A DNA stretch of 32,247 nt from a virus. The notes under the pieces were generated by a model, which worked only from the letters and a program-made list of their open reading frames with translations, did not search any database and was not told the DNA's origin. The stretch lies in the IMG/VR virus record IMGVR_UViG_3300021131_000034, positions 1 to 32,247 of that record, one strand, 5' to 3'. Positions 6,186 through 13,652 of the stretch are shown here, in pieces. The translations under genes were made by a program, and so were the position numbers. Each line of letters starts with the position of its first letter. Position 1 is the first letter of the stretch.

Positions 6186-6496
6186 CTAAAATAATGGATG
6201 GCGTTACAGAGTATGAGGAAGGTATGGAGGTAAAACTCGTTTACCAGATGGACAGACGTACAAAAAAAGAAAGATATATGGTTCTTGCAATGAACGAGGC
6301 TGGTCATTGCTGTACGCGAGTTGATTTAATTCAATTACTAGATTGGGTAAAAATTAATAAACCTGAATTAATGAACCGCCCGTGGGTTGGGTTGACGGAT
6401 GCGGAAGCTACGGAGCTATGGGAAAACATAGATAATTGCGACAGTTGGGAATTAATTATGCAAGTGCAAAAAAAATTACAAGAGAAAAACAAATGA
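6182..6496 (+). CDS. Hypothetical early protein, 104 aa
   Basis: ATG overlaps the preceding stop. The protein is soluble. Its C-terminal PWVGLTDAEATELWENIDN segment resembles one seen at the ends of many small phage early proteins, so this is a real gene, but I cannot name a function. The stop again overlaps the next start. Confidence 0.75.
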   Translation: MTKIMDGVTEYEEGMEVKLVYQMDRRTKKERYMVLAMNEAGHCCTRVDLIQLLDWVKINKPELMNRPWVGLTDAEATELWENIDNCDSWELIMQVQKKLQEKNK

Positions 6497-6762
6497 CTAA
6501 AGACAAAGCATTGACTATGGCTTTAGATTTTATTGAACGCGTCAATAAAGATGGTTGGCTATTGGCTGACTTTGAACCAGAAATGTATGCTGCCATTACC
6601 GCGATTAAAGAATCCTTAAAGCAGTCAGAGCAAGAGCCTGTAGGTAAATTTGCAAAATTTACGGATGGAGTGTGGAGAGAAGTAACGGATGGATCACCTG
6701 GTGTGCTGCTATACACTGCACCGCCACAGTCAACGGAGGAAGATAATGACGGACGGTGCTAG
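6493..6762 (+). CDS. Hypothetical early protein, 89 aa
   Basis: Start chosen at ATG 6493 because it overlaps the preceding stop (ATGA); an upstream in-frame start at 6436 would lie deep in the previous gene. An N-terminal helix is followed by EPVGKF and GVLLYTAPPQ, a beta-hairpin signature common in small phage proteins that often carry a C-terminal Tyr-Thr-x-Pro-Pro element. Function unknown. Confidence 0.7.
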   Translation: MTKDKALTMALDFIERVNKDGWLLADFEPEMYAAITAIKESLKQSEQEPVGKFAKFTDGVWREVTDGSPGVLLYTAPPQSTEEDNDGRC

Positions 6763-6847
6763 GATTTTTATCCAAGGTATTGCCTTTGGGATCGCCGTGT
6801 ATATGGTGTTTGATTTTATTGACTGGTTTGACGAGGATCAAGCGTAA
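6746..6847 (+). CDS. 33-aa membrane peptide, last early gene
   Basis: GGAGGA stands eight bases before ATG. The peptide has one hydrophobic segment (IFIQGIAFGIAVYMVFDFI) and an acidic end (DWFDEDQA). Its last ten bases overlap, on the opposite strand, the end of the endolysin gene, so the early and late operons converge here without a spacer. It was too short for routine gene calling. The strong ribosome-binding site makes it credible. It could be a membrane-active or regulatory peptide. Confidence 0.65.
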   Translation: MTDGARIFIQGIAFGIAVYMVFDFIDWFDEDQA

Positions 6848-7266
6848 GCTCTCGTGCCAGTTTTATCAATAATCAAAACCTGTTTACGAGGCGTTGCCGT
6901 TTCTTGAGTTGGCACAGAAATATGCGTCCAGGCATCAAATTCTCGAATTAATTGATCATACGGTATATTGGCTTTAATTATTGTCTGCACAACAATATCG
7001 GGTGTTTGTCCTGGTATTCTAATATCAGCAGCGCACCCAAGCCGGTGTTGTGAACCGTCAGACGATTTCACAGCGCGATTAACTTCTAAAGACCTATACG
7101 CGCTATTGACCATTACAGGCGAGCCGTTAAACAGCGACCTAACCTGTTCCAGAATCATCGCTAACCGCTTAAGATTATCAATAACATCACTGGGAGGAGT
7201 ATTGTCAAACTCACGATGGTCCGTATGCGATAGTTCTTCCAGACTAAAATTAGCCGTCAGTTTCAT
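6838..7266 (-). CDS. Endolysin, M15-family D-Ala-D-Ala carboxypeptidase-like peptidase, 142 aa
   Basis: Zinc ligands and surroundings are clear: SAYRS at residues 55-59, His74 and Asp81 in QHRLGCAAD, and His115 in DAWTHIS. This is the layout of Peptidase_M15_3 endolysins that cut peptidoglycan cross-bridges. There is no signal peptide, so release depends on the holin upstream. It is the last gene of the late operon and overlaps the preceding membrane protein by 17 bases. The length is normal for a single-domain enzyme. Confidence 0.9.
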   Translation of the reverse strand: MKLTANFSLEELSHTDHREFDNTPPSDVIDNLKRLAMILEQVRSLFNGSPVMVNSAYRSLEVNRAVKSSDGSQHRLGCAADIRIPGQTPDIVVQTIIKANIPYDQLIREFDAWTHISVPTQETATPRKQVLIIDKTGTRAYA

Positions 7267-7471
7267 TATTTTTTTTACCTATCTTTATGCCTGTTACTAA
7301 GCCAATAAACCCACCGACAATAACCTGAAATGATGGGCCTATAATTGTAAAAACTTCTTCGTCATCAGTATTGGGGTCTATGATTGCATAACAAAACATC
7401 GCTAGCATCGCGCATACAATTAAACTTAGCGAAAATGTGGCAATTAAAATAACTTTATCTTGTATGCTCAT
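7250..7471 (-). CDS. Small membrane protein of lysis cassette, two TM segments, 73 aa
   Basis: A hydrophobic span at about residues 7-31 and a second at 44-65 (FQVIVGGFIGLVTGIKIG), separated by an acidic loop, end in a Lys-rich tail. The gene lies between the holin and the endolysin, overlapping both. It may be a second holin or antiholin. No Rz-type spanin motif was found. Confidence 0.75.
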   Translation of the reverse strand: MSIQDKVILIATFSLSLIVCAMLAMFCYAIIDPNTDDEEVFTIIGPSFQVIVGGFIGLVTGIKIGKKNNETDG

Positions 7472-7875
7472 TTATTAGCAACCCCCTGCACTTTCTCAAA
7501 AGTTCGCAACCCACCCATTCCTAGCATTGCCATCATTAACTGCCACAGGTTTTCATCGAGCCCAGGCATTACTGGGAGAGGATGCCCGACAGCTGCGAAC
7601 ACCGCTACTGCCAGTGGCCTGACTAGATATTGGTATAAGAGTGCAAGAGCGCAAACCCAACCGATAGCTGGGCGCCAGCCCGACACGAACATATTGGCGT
7701 TGGCGGCCTCTATTTTGTTAATTTCTAATTGACCGGTCATCTGGGCTAAATCACCAGACTGTTGGAGTTTGATTAATTCTAGCTTTGCAGTAGCAGCCTG
7801 AGCTGGATCAGGCCACATACGATCTATGAGCTTACCGCCAATGTCTAAGACTGCGGTTACCGGATCAAGAGCCAT
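7468..7875 (-). CDS. Holin of the 3-TM (GTA-holin-like) family, 135 aa
   Basis: Start chosen at ATG 7875, with AGGTGG five bases upstream; a GTG three codons earlier has no such site. The N-terminal soluble helix (DPVTAVLDIGGKLIDRMWPDP) and the glutamine-rich amphipathic segment precede FVSGWRPAIGWVCALALLYQYLVRPL and a third hydrophobic helix near the end. The WRP-x-IGW element and overall plan match the holin family first recognised in gene transfer agents. It would form membrane lesions that release the endolysin next door. It overlaps the gene upstream by 11 bases. Confidence 0.85.
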   Translation of the reverse strand: MALDPVTAVLDIGGKLIDRMWPDPAQAATAKLELIKLQQSGDLAQMTGQLEINKIEAANANMFVSGWRPAIGWVCALALLYQYLVRPLAVAVFAAVGHPLPVMPGLDENLWQLMMAMLGMGGLRTFEKVQGVANK

Positions 7876-8068
7876 TTGAGCCACCTATTGGTGTGGTGGT
7901 AATAAACCGCAAGAAAACTACCGCTACAGAAATTAAAAGACCGATATACATTTGATTAACAGGTGTAATCGGCAACAACCCTACAAAGCCCTGCAAAACA
8001 GATAAAATCGCTATTAAAAGAGCAAACAATACTGTTCTTGACTTTAACGCTGACTTTAATGTGTTCAT
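7865..8068 (-). CDS. Small two-TM holin-like membrane protein, 67 aa
   Basis: A basic N-terminus (MNTLKSALKSRT) leads into two hydrophobic helices (VLFALLIAILSVLQGFVGLL and MYIGLLISVAVVFLRFI). This LKSRTVxFA opening is typical of a phage membrane-protein family often beside holins. A truncated look-alike occurs at 16320-16382. ATGA overlap with the gene upstream. Probably part of the lysis system. Confidence 0.75.
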   Translation of the reverse strand: MNTLKSALKSRTVLFALLIAILSVLQGFVGLLPITPVNQMYIGLLISVAVVFLRFITTTPIGGSNGS

Positions 8069-8286
8069 TTGTCGGCCTTTACATCGAGTTTATCAAAAAT
8101 ACTTTTTAGTATACTTTTAATCTCGTCAATATCCCTGCGGTAGTCTTCTTTTGCAACATAACGGTCTGGCATGGTTTGTAGCCGTTCTTCTATCTTTTCT
8201 ATTGACCGAGTGATTGAATTAATGACATAACCGCCAAAGAAAGCAGCAATGCCAATAATAATGTTTATAAGCACCTGTGGTTCCAT
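8065..8286 (-). CDS. Membrane-anchored coiled-coil protein, 73 aa
   Basis: One N-terminal membrane helix (LINIIIGIAAFFGGYVINSI) is followed by a charged coiled coil (EKIEERLQTM... YRRDIDEIKSILKSIFDKLDV). Small proteins of this plan are common next to phage holins. A spanin-like role is conceivable but there is no lipobox partner. The stop overlaps the next start. Confidence 0.72.
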   Translation of the reverse strand: MEPQVLINIIIGIAAFFGGYVINSITRSIEKIEERLQTMPDRYVAKEDYRRDIDEIKSILKSIFDKLDVKADK

Positions 8287-8532
8287 TTAACACTTCCACT
8301 TTTTAAGAGCTTTGTTAATGCGGCTGTCAGGGTCTTTAGCCGTTTTTGGGCTAGTCAGCTTCTTTTTCATGCCTTCCATACGAGCGCAAAATGAATCTTT
8401 ACGCGGTCCACCTTTGGGCTGCGGAGGTTTAATGTCGTGACCTTCAGCCTTTAAACTAGCGCGACCTTTAGCGTTAAGGCCACCAGAGGGATTTTTACCT
8501 TCTTTGCGCTGCCATGCGGGAGATTTAGCCAT
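8287..8532 (-). CDS. DUF6321-like basic phage protein, 81 aa
   Basis: The sequence is highly characteristic: AWQRKEGKNPSGGLNAKGRAS, then PPQPKGGPRKDSFCARMEGM and a Lys-rich tail ending SRINKALKKWKC. This is a conserved family in podovirus late operons whose function is not established. It is very basic, so nucleic-acid binding inside the virion or procapsid is plausible. Its ATG overlaps the stop of the large ejection protein (TAATG). Confidence 0.85.
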   Translation of the reverse strand: MAKSPAWQRKEGKNPSGGLNAKGRASLKAEGHDIKPPQPKGGPRKDSFCARMEGMKKKLTSPKTAKDPDSRINKALKKWKC

Positions 8533-10871
8533 TATTTACCTTTACTAATTTCTTGAAGTGATATACCGGCGCCTGGGCCAAGTCTACGTTTTGATAATTC
8601 TGCTGCTGCCTTGGCTTCTTCTGCTGCCAATTTTTTAGCCTTACGACCTTCTAAACCTTTTCTAATTAAAGTACCGGCAAAAGGAACAGCCAAATTTGCT
8701 TTAATTTCAGCACCTGTAGCCAACATAGATTTTGCAGCTTCTTTAGTAGCATTTTGTTCTCTAAGTATTTCAGTATTAGAAACATTGACTGCATGTTTTC
8801 CTTTAGTATGCTCAGATAAATGCGCTACGTCAGCTAAATCTCTAAAGTCTTTTGCTACTTCATTTCCAAACATTATAGGCAAATTATCAACATGCTGATG
8901 ATGCACAATATTATTTAATGATTTTTGTCTTACTACGCCAGTATCATTTGTGACACCGGCAGCATGTTTAAATTCTTCAATCTTTGCTCTATTTAATGCT
9001 TGATGTTCTGGAGAATCACGACCAATAATATCTAACATTCGCTCTATATTAACTTGAGGAGTTTTAGCGCTATAGTAATTTTGCATAAATGTATTGGATG
9101 CAGGATGCAATATACCTAGTTTTATTTCAGCAAGAGTTCTGGTATCAGCAGCAGCGGAAGCATAAGCAGGTATTTTTAACTTATTTTTTAATGCTACAAC
9201 ATTTGCTCTCGCTTTATCATAAAGTGGTTTGTATTCAGCAAATTCATCTTTTAAAGGCACAGCTTCTAATTGATCACGAACAATACCGGCAGCCTGTCTT
9301 GCTAGTGGGGCTCTGTCAGTTCTTTGAATAGTCGCAGTATCCGTCCTAAAGTTTTCGTATTCTTCAGCAGTTAAATGACCTTTAGACAAAGCATCTTCAA
9401 GTTCTGCCTTAAAATCAGCCGGTAAATATTTAGTTTTATTAGCTTTTTTAAGTGCATTTGTAATATTTTGCTGTAATTGTCCTACGTCAATAGGAGATTC
9501 TCCTGTGCCAGTAGCTTCATTAGCTTTTTTATAATCATTACTAATAGATAGCTCATGCTCATCTAAATCAGCTTTCATTTTTTTTAAAGCCATATTTGCT
9601 AAATTAGCGGGCTTTGTTTCATGGACATCAGGAGCCACTTTTTCACGCAAACTATTAAATGCTTCAATTAATTTAGGATCACGTTCTTCTAATCTAGCGT
9701 GTAATTCTGGGTCTTTTAATCTTTCATTCATTTCTGCCGATAGTTTTTGACTATCTTGCAATGCTTCACCTTCAGTTGGAGTCATGCCAAATTTATTAAA
9801 TTTATTATGAGTTTCCAAAGCAGATAAATTAATATCTTTAGGATTAACATTAGTATACAAAGCCTGTATTTCTGGTGATGCTTCAGCCAATGCAGCTTTA
9901 ACAGCCGTATCATGCGCTGTGGCAGCAGCTCCAGCACTAACTTTACCTGTTTCTGGTATGCCTGCCTCAACCGCTTGTTTGCTCTTTAAACCACTTTGCA
10001 TTTGCTCACGTAAGGTTTTAACTTCCGCGCCAAATTCTTGACTTTTAGCAATAGCATTTACAACAGGTTTGCCAATGGCAGCCAAAGCTCGTTCTGCATG
10101 AGTTCCAGCTTGTGCTAAAGCAGCAGGTGCAACAGCAGCTGTAGTCATGCTAGTAACCGGCGGTAAGCCCATTGAGGAGCCCAATACCTTTTCTGGTATA
10201 GCACCAACTTTTGCTAAAAACTCTCGTGCTTGTGGGTCTGTAGGCGTATAACCCAATTTTTCTGCTACAGCTGCGCGAGTTTTTTCATCAATGTTACCTG
10301 TGGTAGGTGCTTCACCAGTGGTCAAAGTATGATAAATGCCTCTGCCAACACCAGCAAAAGCACCGGCAGTTGTTGCAAATATATTTTGAGCTAAGGAACG
10401 AACCACTTGACCGGTAGCACCCAGTGGGCCTACCTCATCTGGTTTTTTGCCTTGCATGATGGTTTGACGTTGACGCGCCATCATTGGGTTAACCGTTGCA
10501 CGACCTGTTTCCTCGGATGGCATTGGCTGGGCTGGTTTTTCTTTTACTTCCTCAACTGGAGTTTGTTCCCATAAATCAGCCAAAGTTCCTACAGTTGGTG
10601 CGGTAGGAGCAGCATTCTGCACAGTTTCAGACGTTTTTAAAGATTGTTGCGTAATTTTTGGATACGCAATTATCTTTGCACCACCAATTAATTTTCTTTT
10701 ATTGGCAATTTCATTTTGCAAGTCTATGTCATTAGGTGACTTTTCTTGCTCTTTTAATAAAATATCAAGACTTTCCTGATCTCGCTGTTTTTGTACGTTA
10801 TCAGGTATTTTAAGTGAAGGATTAACCGCAGCTGGTTTTTCTGTATCCCATAATTCAGCAAGAGTTGCCAT
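8532..10871 (-). CDS. Large ejection (internal virion) protein, 779 aa, gp16-like by position
   Basis: Third of three consecutive ejection-type genes, in the place of P22 gene 16. The protein is Ala/Lys/Glu-rich and mostly helical, with a small-residue hydrophobic stretch near residues 240-275 (TSMTTAAVAPAALAQAG) that could insert in a membrane. No lysozyme or transglycosylase motif was seen. The N-terminus carries the same short motif twice: TLAELW at about residues 3-8 and TLADLW at about 95-100. This looks like a docking tag. Codon use is AT-rich compared with the coat and fibre genes. Function is assigned mainly from synteny. Confidence 0.7.
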   Translation of the reverse strand: MATLAELWDTEKPAAVNPSLKIPDNVQKQRDQESLDILLKEQEKSPNDIDLQNEIANKRKLIGGAKIIAYPKITQQSLKTSETVQNAAPTAPTVGTLADLWEQTPVEEVKEKPAQPMPSEETGRATVNPMMARQRQTIMQGKKPDEVGPLGATGQVVRSLAQNIFATTAGAFAGVGRGIYHTLTTGEAPTTGNIDEKTRAAVAEKLGYTPTDPQAREFLAKVGAIPEKVLGSSMGLPPVTSMTTAAVAPAALAQAGTHAERALAAIGKPVVNAIAKSQEFGAEVKTLREQMQSGLKSKQAVEAGIPETGKVSAGAAATAHDTAVKAALAEASPEIQALYTNVNPKDINLSALETHNKFNKFGMTPTEGEALQDSQKLSAEMNERLKDPELHARLEERDPKLIEAFNSLREKVAPDVHETKPANLANMALKKMKADLDEHELSISNDYKKANEATGTGESPIDVGQLQQNITNALKKANKTKYLPADFKAELEDALSKGHLTAEEYENFRTDTATIQRTDRAPLARQAAGIVRDQLEAVPLKDEFAEYKPLYDKARANVVALKNKLKIPAYASAAADTRTLAEIKLGILHPASNTFMQNYYSAKTPQVNIERMLDIIGRDSPEHQALNRAKIEEFKHAAGVTNDTGVVRQKSLNNIVHHQHVDNLPIMFGNEVAKDFRDLADVAHLSEHTKGKHAVNVSNTEILREQNATKEAAKSMLATGAEIKANLAVPFAGTLIRKGLEGRKAKKLAAEEAKAAAELSKRRLGPGAGISLQEISKGK

Positions 10872-12370
10872 TATTGAATGATTCCTAATTGTTTAGCTAA
10901 ACGTATTTTATCGCCCAATTCTTTTTGAGCAGCAGCCGACATTGAAGATTTAAGTTTTTTAACTTCAGCAGGGGTCATTTCTTGGAATATTCTTGGATCG
11001 GCTACACTATTAAATTGTTGCAATTTTTGTTGGTATTGAATCGCATCATCTTTAACAGGTGCTAAAAAGTTATATTTTGCAGTTTTTAATTTTTCTAAGC
11101 CAATTAATTGATCTGTGGCAATACGAATTGCGTCTAAATTCATTTTTGCATTAGGATTACTTGCTTCCGCTAATGCTCTTGCTGCATCAGTATTTCCACC
11201 TGTTAATGCAAGTAAATTAGCATTTTTAGCCAAAACATCAGTGGCAGTTTTTTCTGCTTCATACGCAGGAATTCCGATAGCGTTTGCTATACCAGCAGCC
11301 AATGATTTTCTTGCTCCACCAACGCCAGTAAACGCATCATTAGCATATTTTTTAATATTTTGTAATGTTCCAATAGTATTAGCAGCAGCAGCACCGTTTG
11401 CAGACGTAGTTTTCCAATCTTCTGCAACGACATTACCACCAGCCTGCAATATTGCTATTTGCTGTGGCGGTAATGAAGCTGCAACAGGTGGGTTATTTGG
11501 TGCGCTTAAATAATTTGTTCCTCCTTGTGGGGTGGCAAATGTAGTTCCTGGTATTGCAGTGCCTACAGCATTTGGTGCATTTAAATAATTTGTCCCTCCT
11601 TGTGGGTTGGCAACAGGAGTTGTAGGCGGTAATTGATTCACGAATGTAGTTCCTGGTATTGCAGTGCCTGGTGGATATTTGCTAAATTCATTTGTTGATG
11701 GAGTACCACCACCAGCGCCAGTAGAAACAGCAATGCCAGTTGGAGCCATACCGATAAGTTGTGCATGAGAATCAAGAAAAGATAATAATTTACTTTTTAA
11801 AAATTGTCTAAAATTAGCTGGATTTTTAGTGGCCTCAACAATATAAGGAGCCGTTAATTGCTCTGCTTTGTCTTCTGGTATTCCTAAATCTTTTGCTCTT
11901 TCCATGCCATGTTGACGAGCTTTTTTAGCTAATTCATCTACGTTGACTGATTTTGGATCTTGTTCTGCTGCTATTACTGTAGGATCATTTATAAGAGCAG
12001 TTAAACTACTTGTAATGCCTTTTGATTGTTCAGCAGCAAATTTTATTGCAGCAGATTTTGATCCCGTTGCAGCAGTGTCAGCTTCTGATTTTGCTTTTCC
12101 AATAGTTGATTCTACAGTTCCTTCTGCAAGTTCGGTAGCTGCTTTTTGTTGCCGTATAGTTAAAGGTGAAGTCTCACGAATTTGATTTAATTCAATCTGA
12201 GCTTTTTCTAACTGCAAAGGATTTAATTGTTTGGCTTGCTGTAAAGATTGAGCATTACTAGCCATGCTCATAATGTCAGACAATTTCATACCTTCAGCAG
12301 GTCTAATGCCAGCAGCAACAGCAGTGGTAGGATTAATACCAGGGACAGTAAAAGCACTTATATCAGCCAT
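10871..12370 (-). CDS. Ejection (internal virion) protein, 499 aa, gp20-like by position
   Basis: Second ejection-type gene. The N-terminal third is an Ala/Gln-rich helical region (NAQSLQQAKQLNPLQLEKAQIELNQIRE). The centre (residues ~230-300) is Pro/Gly/Thr-rich with two copies each of GTAIPGTTF and PQGGTNYL. The C-terminal part is helical again. This matches the composition of P22 gp20-type DNA-transfer proteins that leave the capsid ahead of the genome. It shares a TAATG junction with the 779-aa protein. I cannot point to a catalytic domain. Confidence 0.68.
   Translation of the reverse strand: MADISAFTVPGINPTTAVAAGIRPAEGMKLSDIMSMASNAQSLQQAKQLNPLQLEKAQIELNQIRETSPLTIRQQKAATELAEGTVESTIGKAKSEADTAATGSKSAAIKFAAEQSKGITSSLTALINDPTVIAAEQDPKSVNVDELAKKARQHGMERAKDLGIPEDKAEQLTAPYIVEATKNPANFRQFLKSKLLSFLDSHAQLIGMAPTGIAVSTGAGGGTPSTNEFSKYPPGTAIPGTTFVNQLPPTTPVANPQGGTNYLNAPNAVGTAIPGTTFATPQGGTNYLSAPNNPPVAASLPPQQIAILQAGGNVVAEDWKTTSANGAAAANTIGTLQNIKKYANDAFTGVGGARKSLAAGIANAIGIPAYEAEKTATDVLAKNANLLALTGGNTDAARALAEASNPNAKMNLDAIRIATDQLIGLEKLKTAKYNFLAPVKDDAIQYQQKLQQFNSVADPRIFQEMTPAEVKKLKSSMSAAAQKELGDKIRLAKQLGIIQ
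11506..11669. repeat. Interleaved direct repeats within ejection-protein gene
   Basis: A 27-bp unit is perfectly repeated at 11538-11564 and 11643-11669. A second 33-bp unit occurs at 11506-11538 and 11581-11613 with two mismatches. They encode the duplicated Gly/Thr/Pro motifs. Near-identity at DNA level suggests recent slippage or duplication. Confidence 0.8.
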
Positions 12371-12379
12371 AATTATTCC

Positions 12380-13216
12380 TTAATCAATATTCCAATTAAC
12401 CGAAGTAGGCACTTGTCCTCCTCCACCTGGGCCGTATACATTACCAGCTCCATAAGTACCACTTAATATTTGACCTTGATTAATTGCTGCCTGTCCACTT
12501 TGATTATTAGCATAATTATTTAATAATGCACCGCTTACGCCTGCACTACCAAGGCCAGATAAACCAGATGCTTGTGCATTAGCAGCACCCACAACACCGG
12601 CAGCTGTAGCCTGCGCACCACCAACACCAAGGTTAGTAATATTAGTAGCCGTTCCAGAAGCCAAATTAGAAAGACCTGCAATTGCGTTTTGACCAATACC
12701 AGCCACACTAGCCAATCGGTTAAAAATATTAGACTGCGCGGTTTGTCCTTGACTAAATTGTTGACCTTGCTGACTTTGATAATTGGCTAATGCGTTTTGA
12801 TAAGCATTAGAAGCGTAATCTTCAGCAAATTTAGTATTAGCTGTATTTATATTGCTACCGCCACCACCTACGTTTAATGCTTGAGATTGTGCCCCAAGAC
12901 CTTGATTAAGCATAAATTGATAATTAGGTGCAAGATTACTTTTTAAATCTGCAGCGGTAAACGGTTTATAACTTTCAGGCATCTGCATCAAAGATGGCAT
13001 TGCAGCATTTAATGCAGCCAAACCTGCAGCACCCGTTTGCATATAAGGCGTAAAGTTTGGAGACAAATTTTGAAAGTTTTGTTGTTGTAATTGCTGACCT
13101 GCTTGAGCTGCATTAGCTTGTATCTGAGCAGCGTCCGTTGCTGCACTGGCCTGATTTGCGCTACTAATACTTCCTAAAACAGCACTACCTATAATTGCAG
13201 TTGCGATCCATGCCAT
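12380..13216 (-). CDS. DNA-transfer/ejection protein, 278 aa, gp7-like by position
   Basis: The start MAWIATAIIGSAVLGSISSA is a hydrophobic, small-residue segment typical of phage ejection proteins of this slot. A Gln/Ala-rich coiled region (AAQAGQQLQQQNFQNLSP) and a Gly/Asn/Ala-rich C-terminus follow. First of three such genes after the tail-assembly genes, as in P22 (7, 20, 16). It probably forms part of the periplasm-spanning conduit for DNA. Confidence 0.75.
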   Translation of the reverse strand: MAWIATAIIGSAVLGSISSANQASAATDAAQIQANAAQAGQQLQQQNFQNLSPNFTPYMQTGAAGLAALNAAMPSLMQMPESYKPFTAADLKSNLAPNYQFMLNQGLGAQSQALNVGGGGSNINTANTKFAEDYASNAYQNALANYQSQQGQQFSQGQTAQSNIFNRLASVAGIGQNAIAGLSNLASGTATNITNLGVGGAQATAAGVVGAANAQASGLSGLGSAGVSGALLNNYANNQSGQAAINQGQILSGTYGAGNVYGPGGGGQVPTSVNWNID

Positions 13217-13217
13217 A

Positions 13218-13652
13218 TTAATTCTCCAACATTTTTAGTTTATTACTGGAATCAAATAAAGCCAATGTATCCGGTTCTATAACTTCCGCTTCAATTTCAT
13301 CTAAATCTGTTTTTTCCGTTCTGTGGACAGTCATTCCAATTGCATCTGTTACTGCCATAGTCACTCTTTTAGTGCCAGCTTTGCTTTCTATTATATCGCC
13401 AGCTTTTAAATGCCTCATTCCTGTTTCTGACCATGAAATTATCTCACCTTGAGCGCATATAAATAAATGGTCTTTTTTATGCACTTTTCCAACAATTATC
13501 GTTCCAGCTTTTCTAAAAAGCCTTCTGCAATACATTCCATCACTAAAAAAATGCTCAGTATTTAATCCTTCAGCCTGTGGCATTTTAAGCATTTCTGTTT
13601 GTAATTGCTCAATTTGCTCTCTGGAAGGGATATTTATGGTCTGCATATCCAT
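13218..13652 (-). CDS. Cupin-like small virion/assembly protein, 144 aa
   Basis: The core reads as a double-psi cupin barrel: CRRLFRKAGTIIVGKVHKKDHL, then FICAQGEIISWS, then LKAGDIIESKAGTKR. It ends in an acidic tail (KTDLDEIEAEVIEPD) common in phage cupins. His in KVHKKDH could be a metal ligand. It occupies the slot between the gp10-like and ejection genes where P22 encodes its tail needle, but shows no needle-like coiled coil. GGAG lies before ATG and the start overlaps the preceding stop. The role is unknown; a virion structural use of the fold is likely. Confidence 0.72.
   Translation of the reverse strand: MDMQTINIPSREQIEQLQTEMLKMPQAEGLNTEHFFSDGMYCRRLFRKAGTIIVGKVHKKDHLFICAQGEIISWSETGMRHLKAGDIIESKAGTKRVTMAVTDAIGMTVHRTEKTDLDEIEAEVIEPDTLALFDSSNKLKMLEN

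Noticed and set aside
8065-8286. Rz-like inner-membrane spanin
   Set aside because: The topology is compatible, but there is no overlapping lipoprotein partner or typical Rz length.
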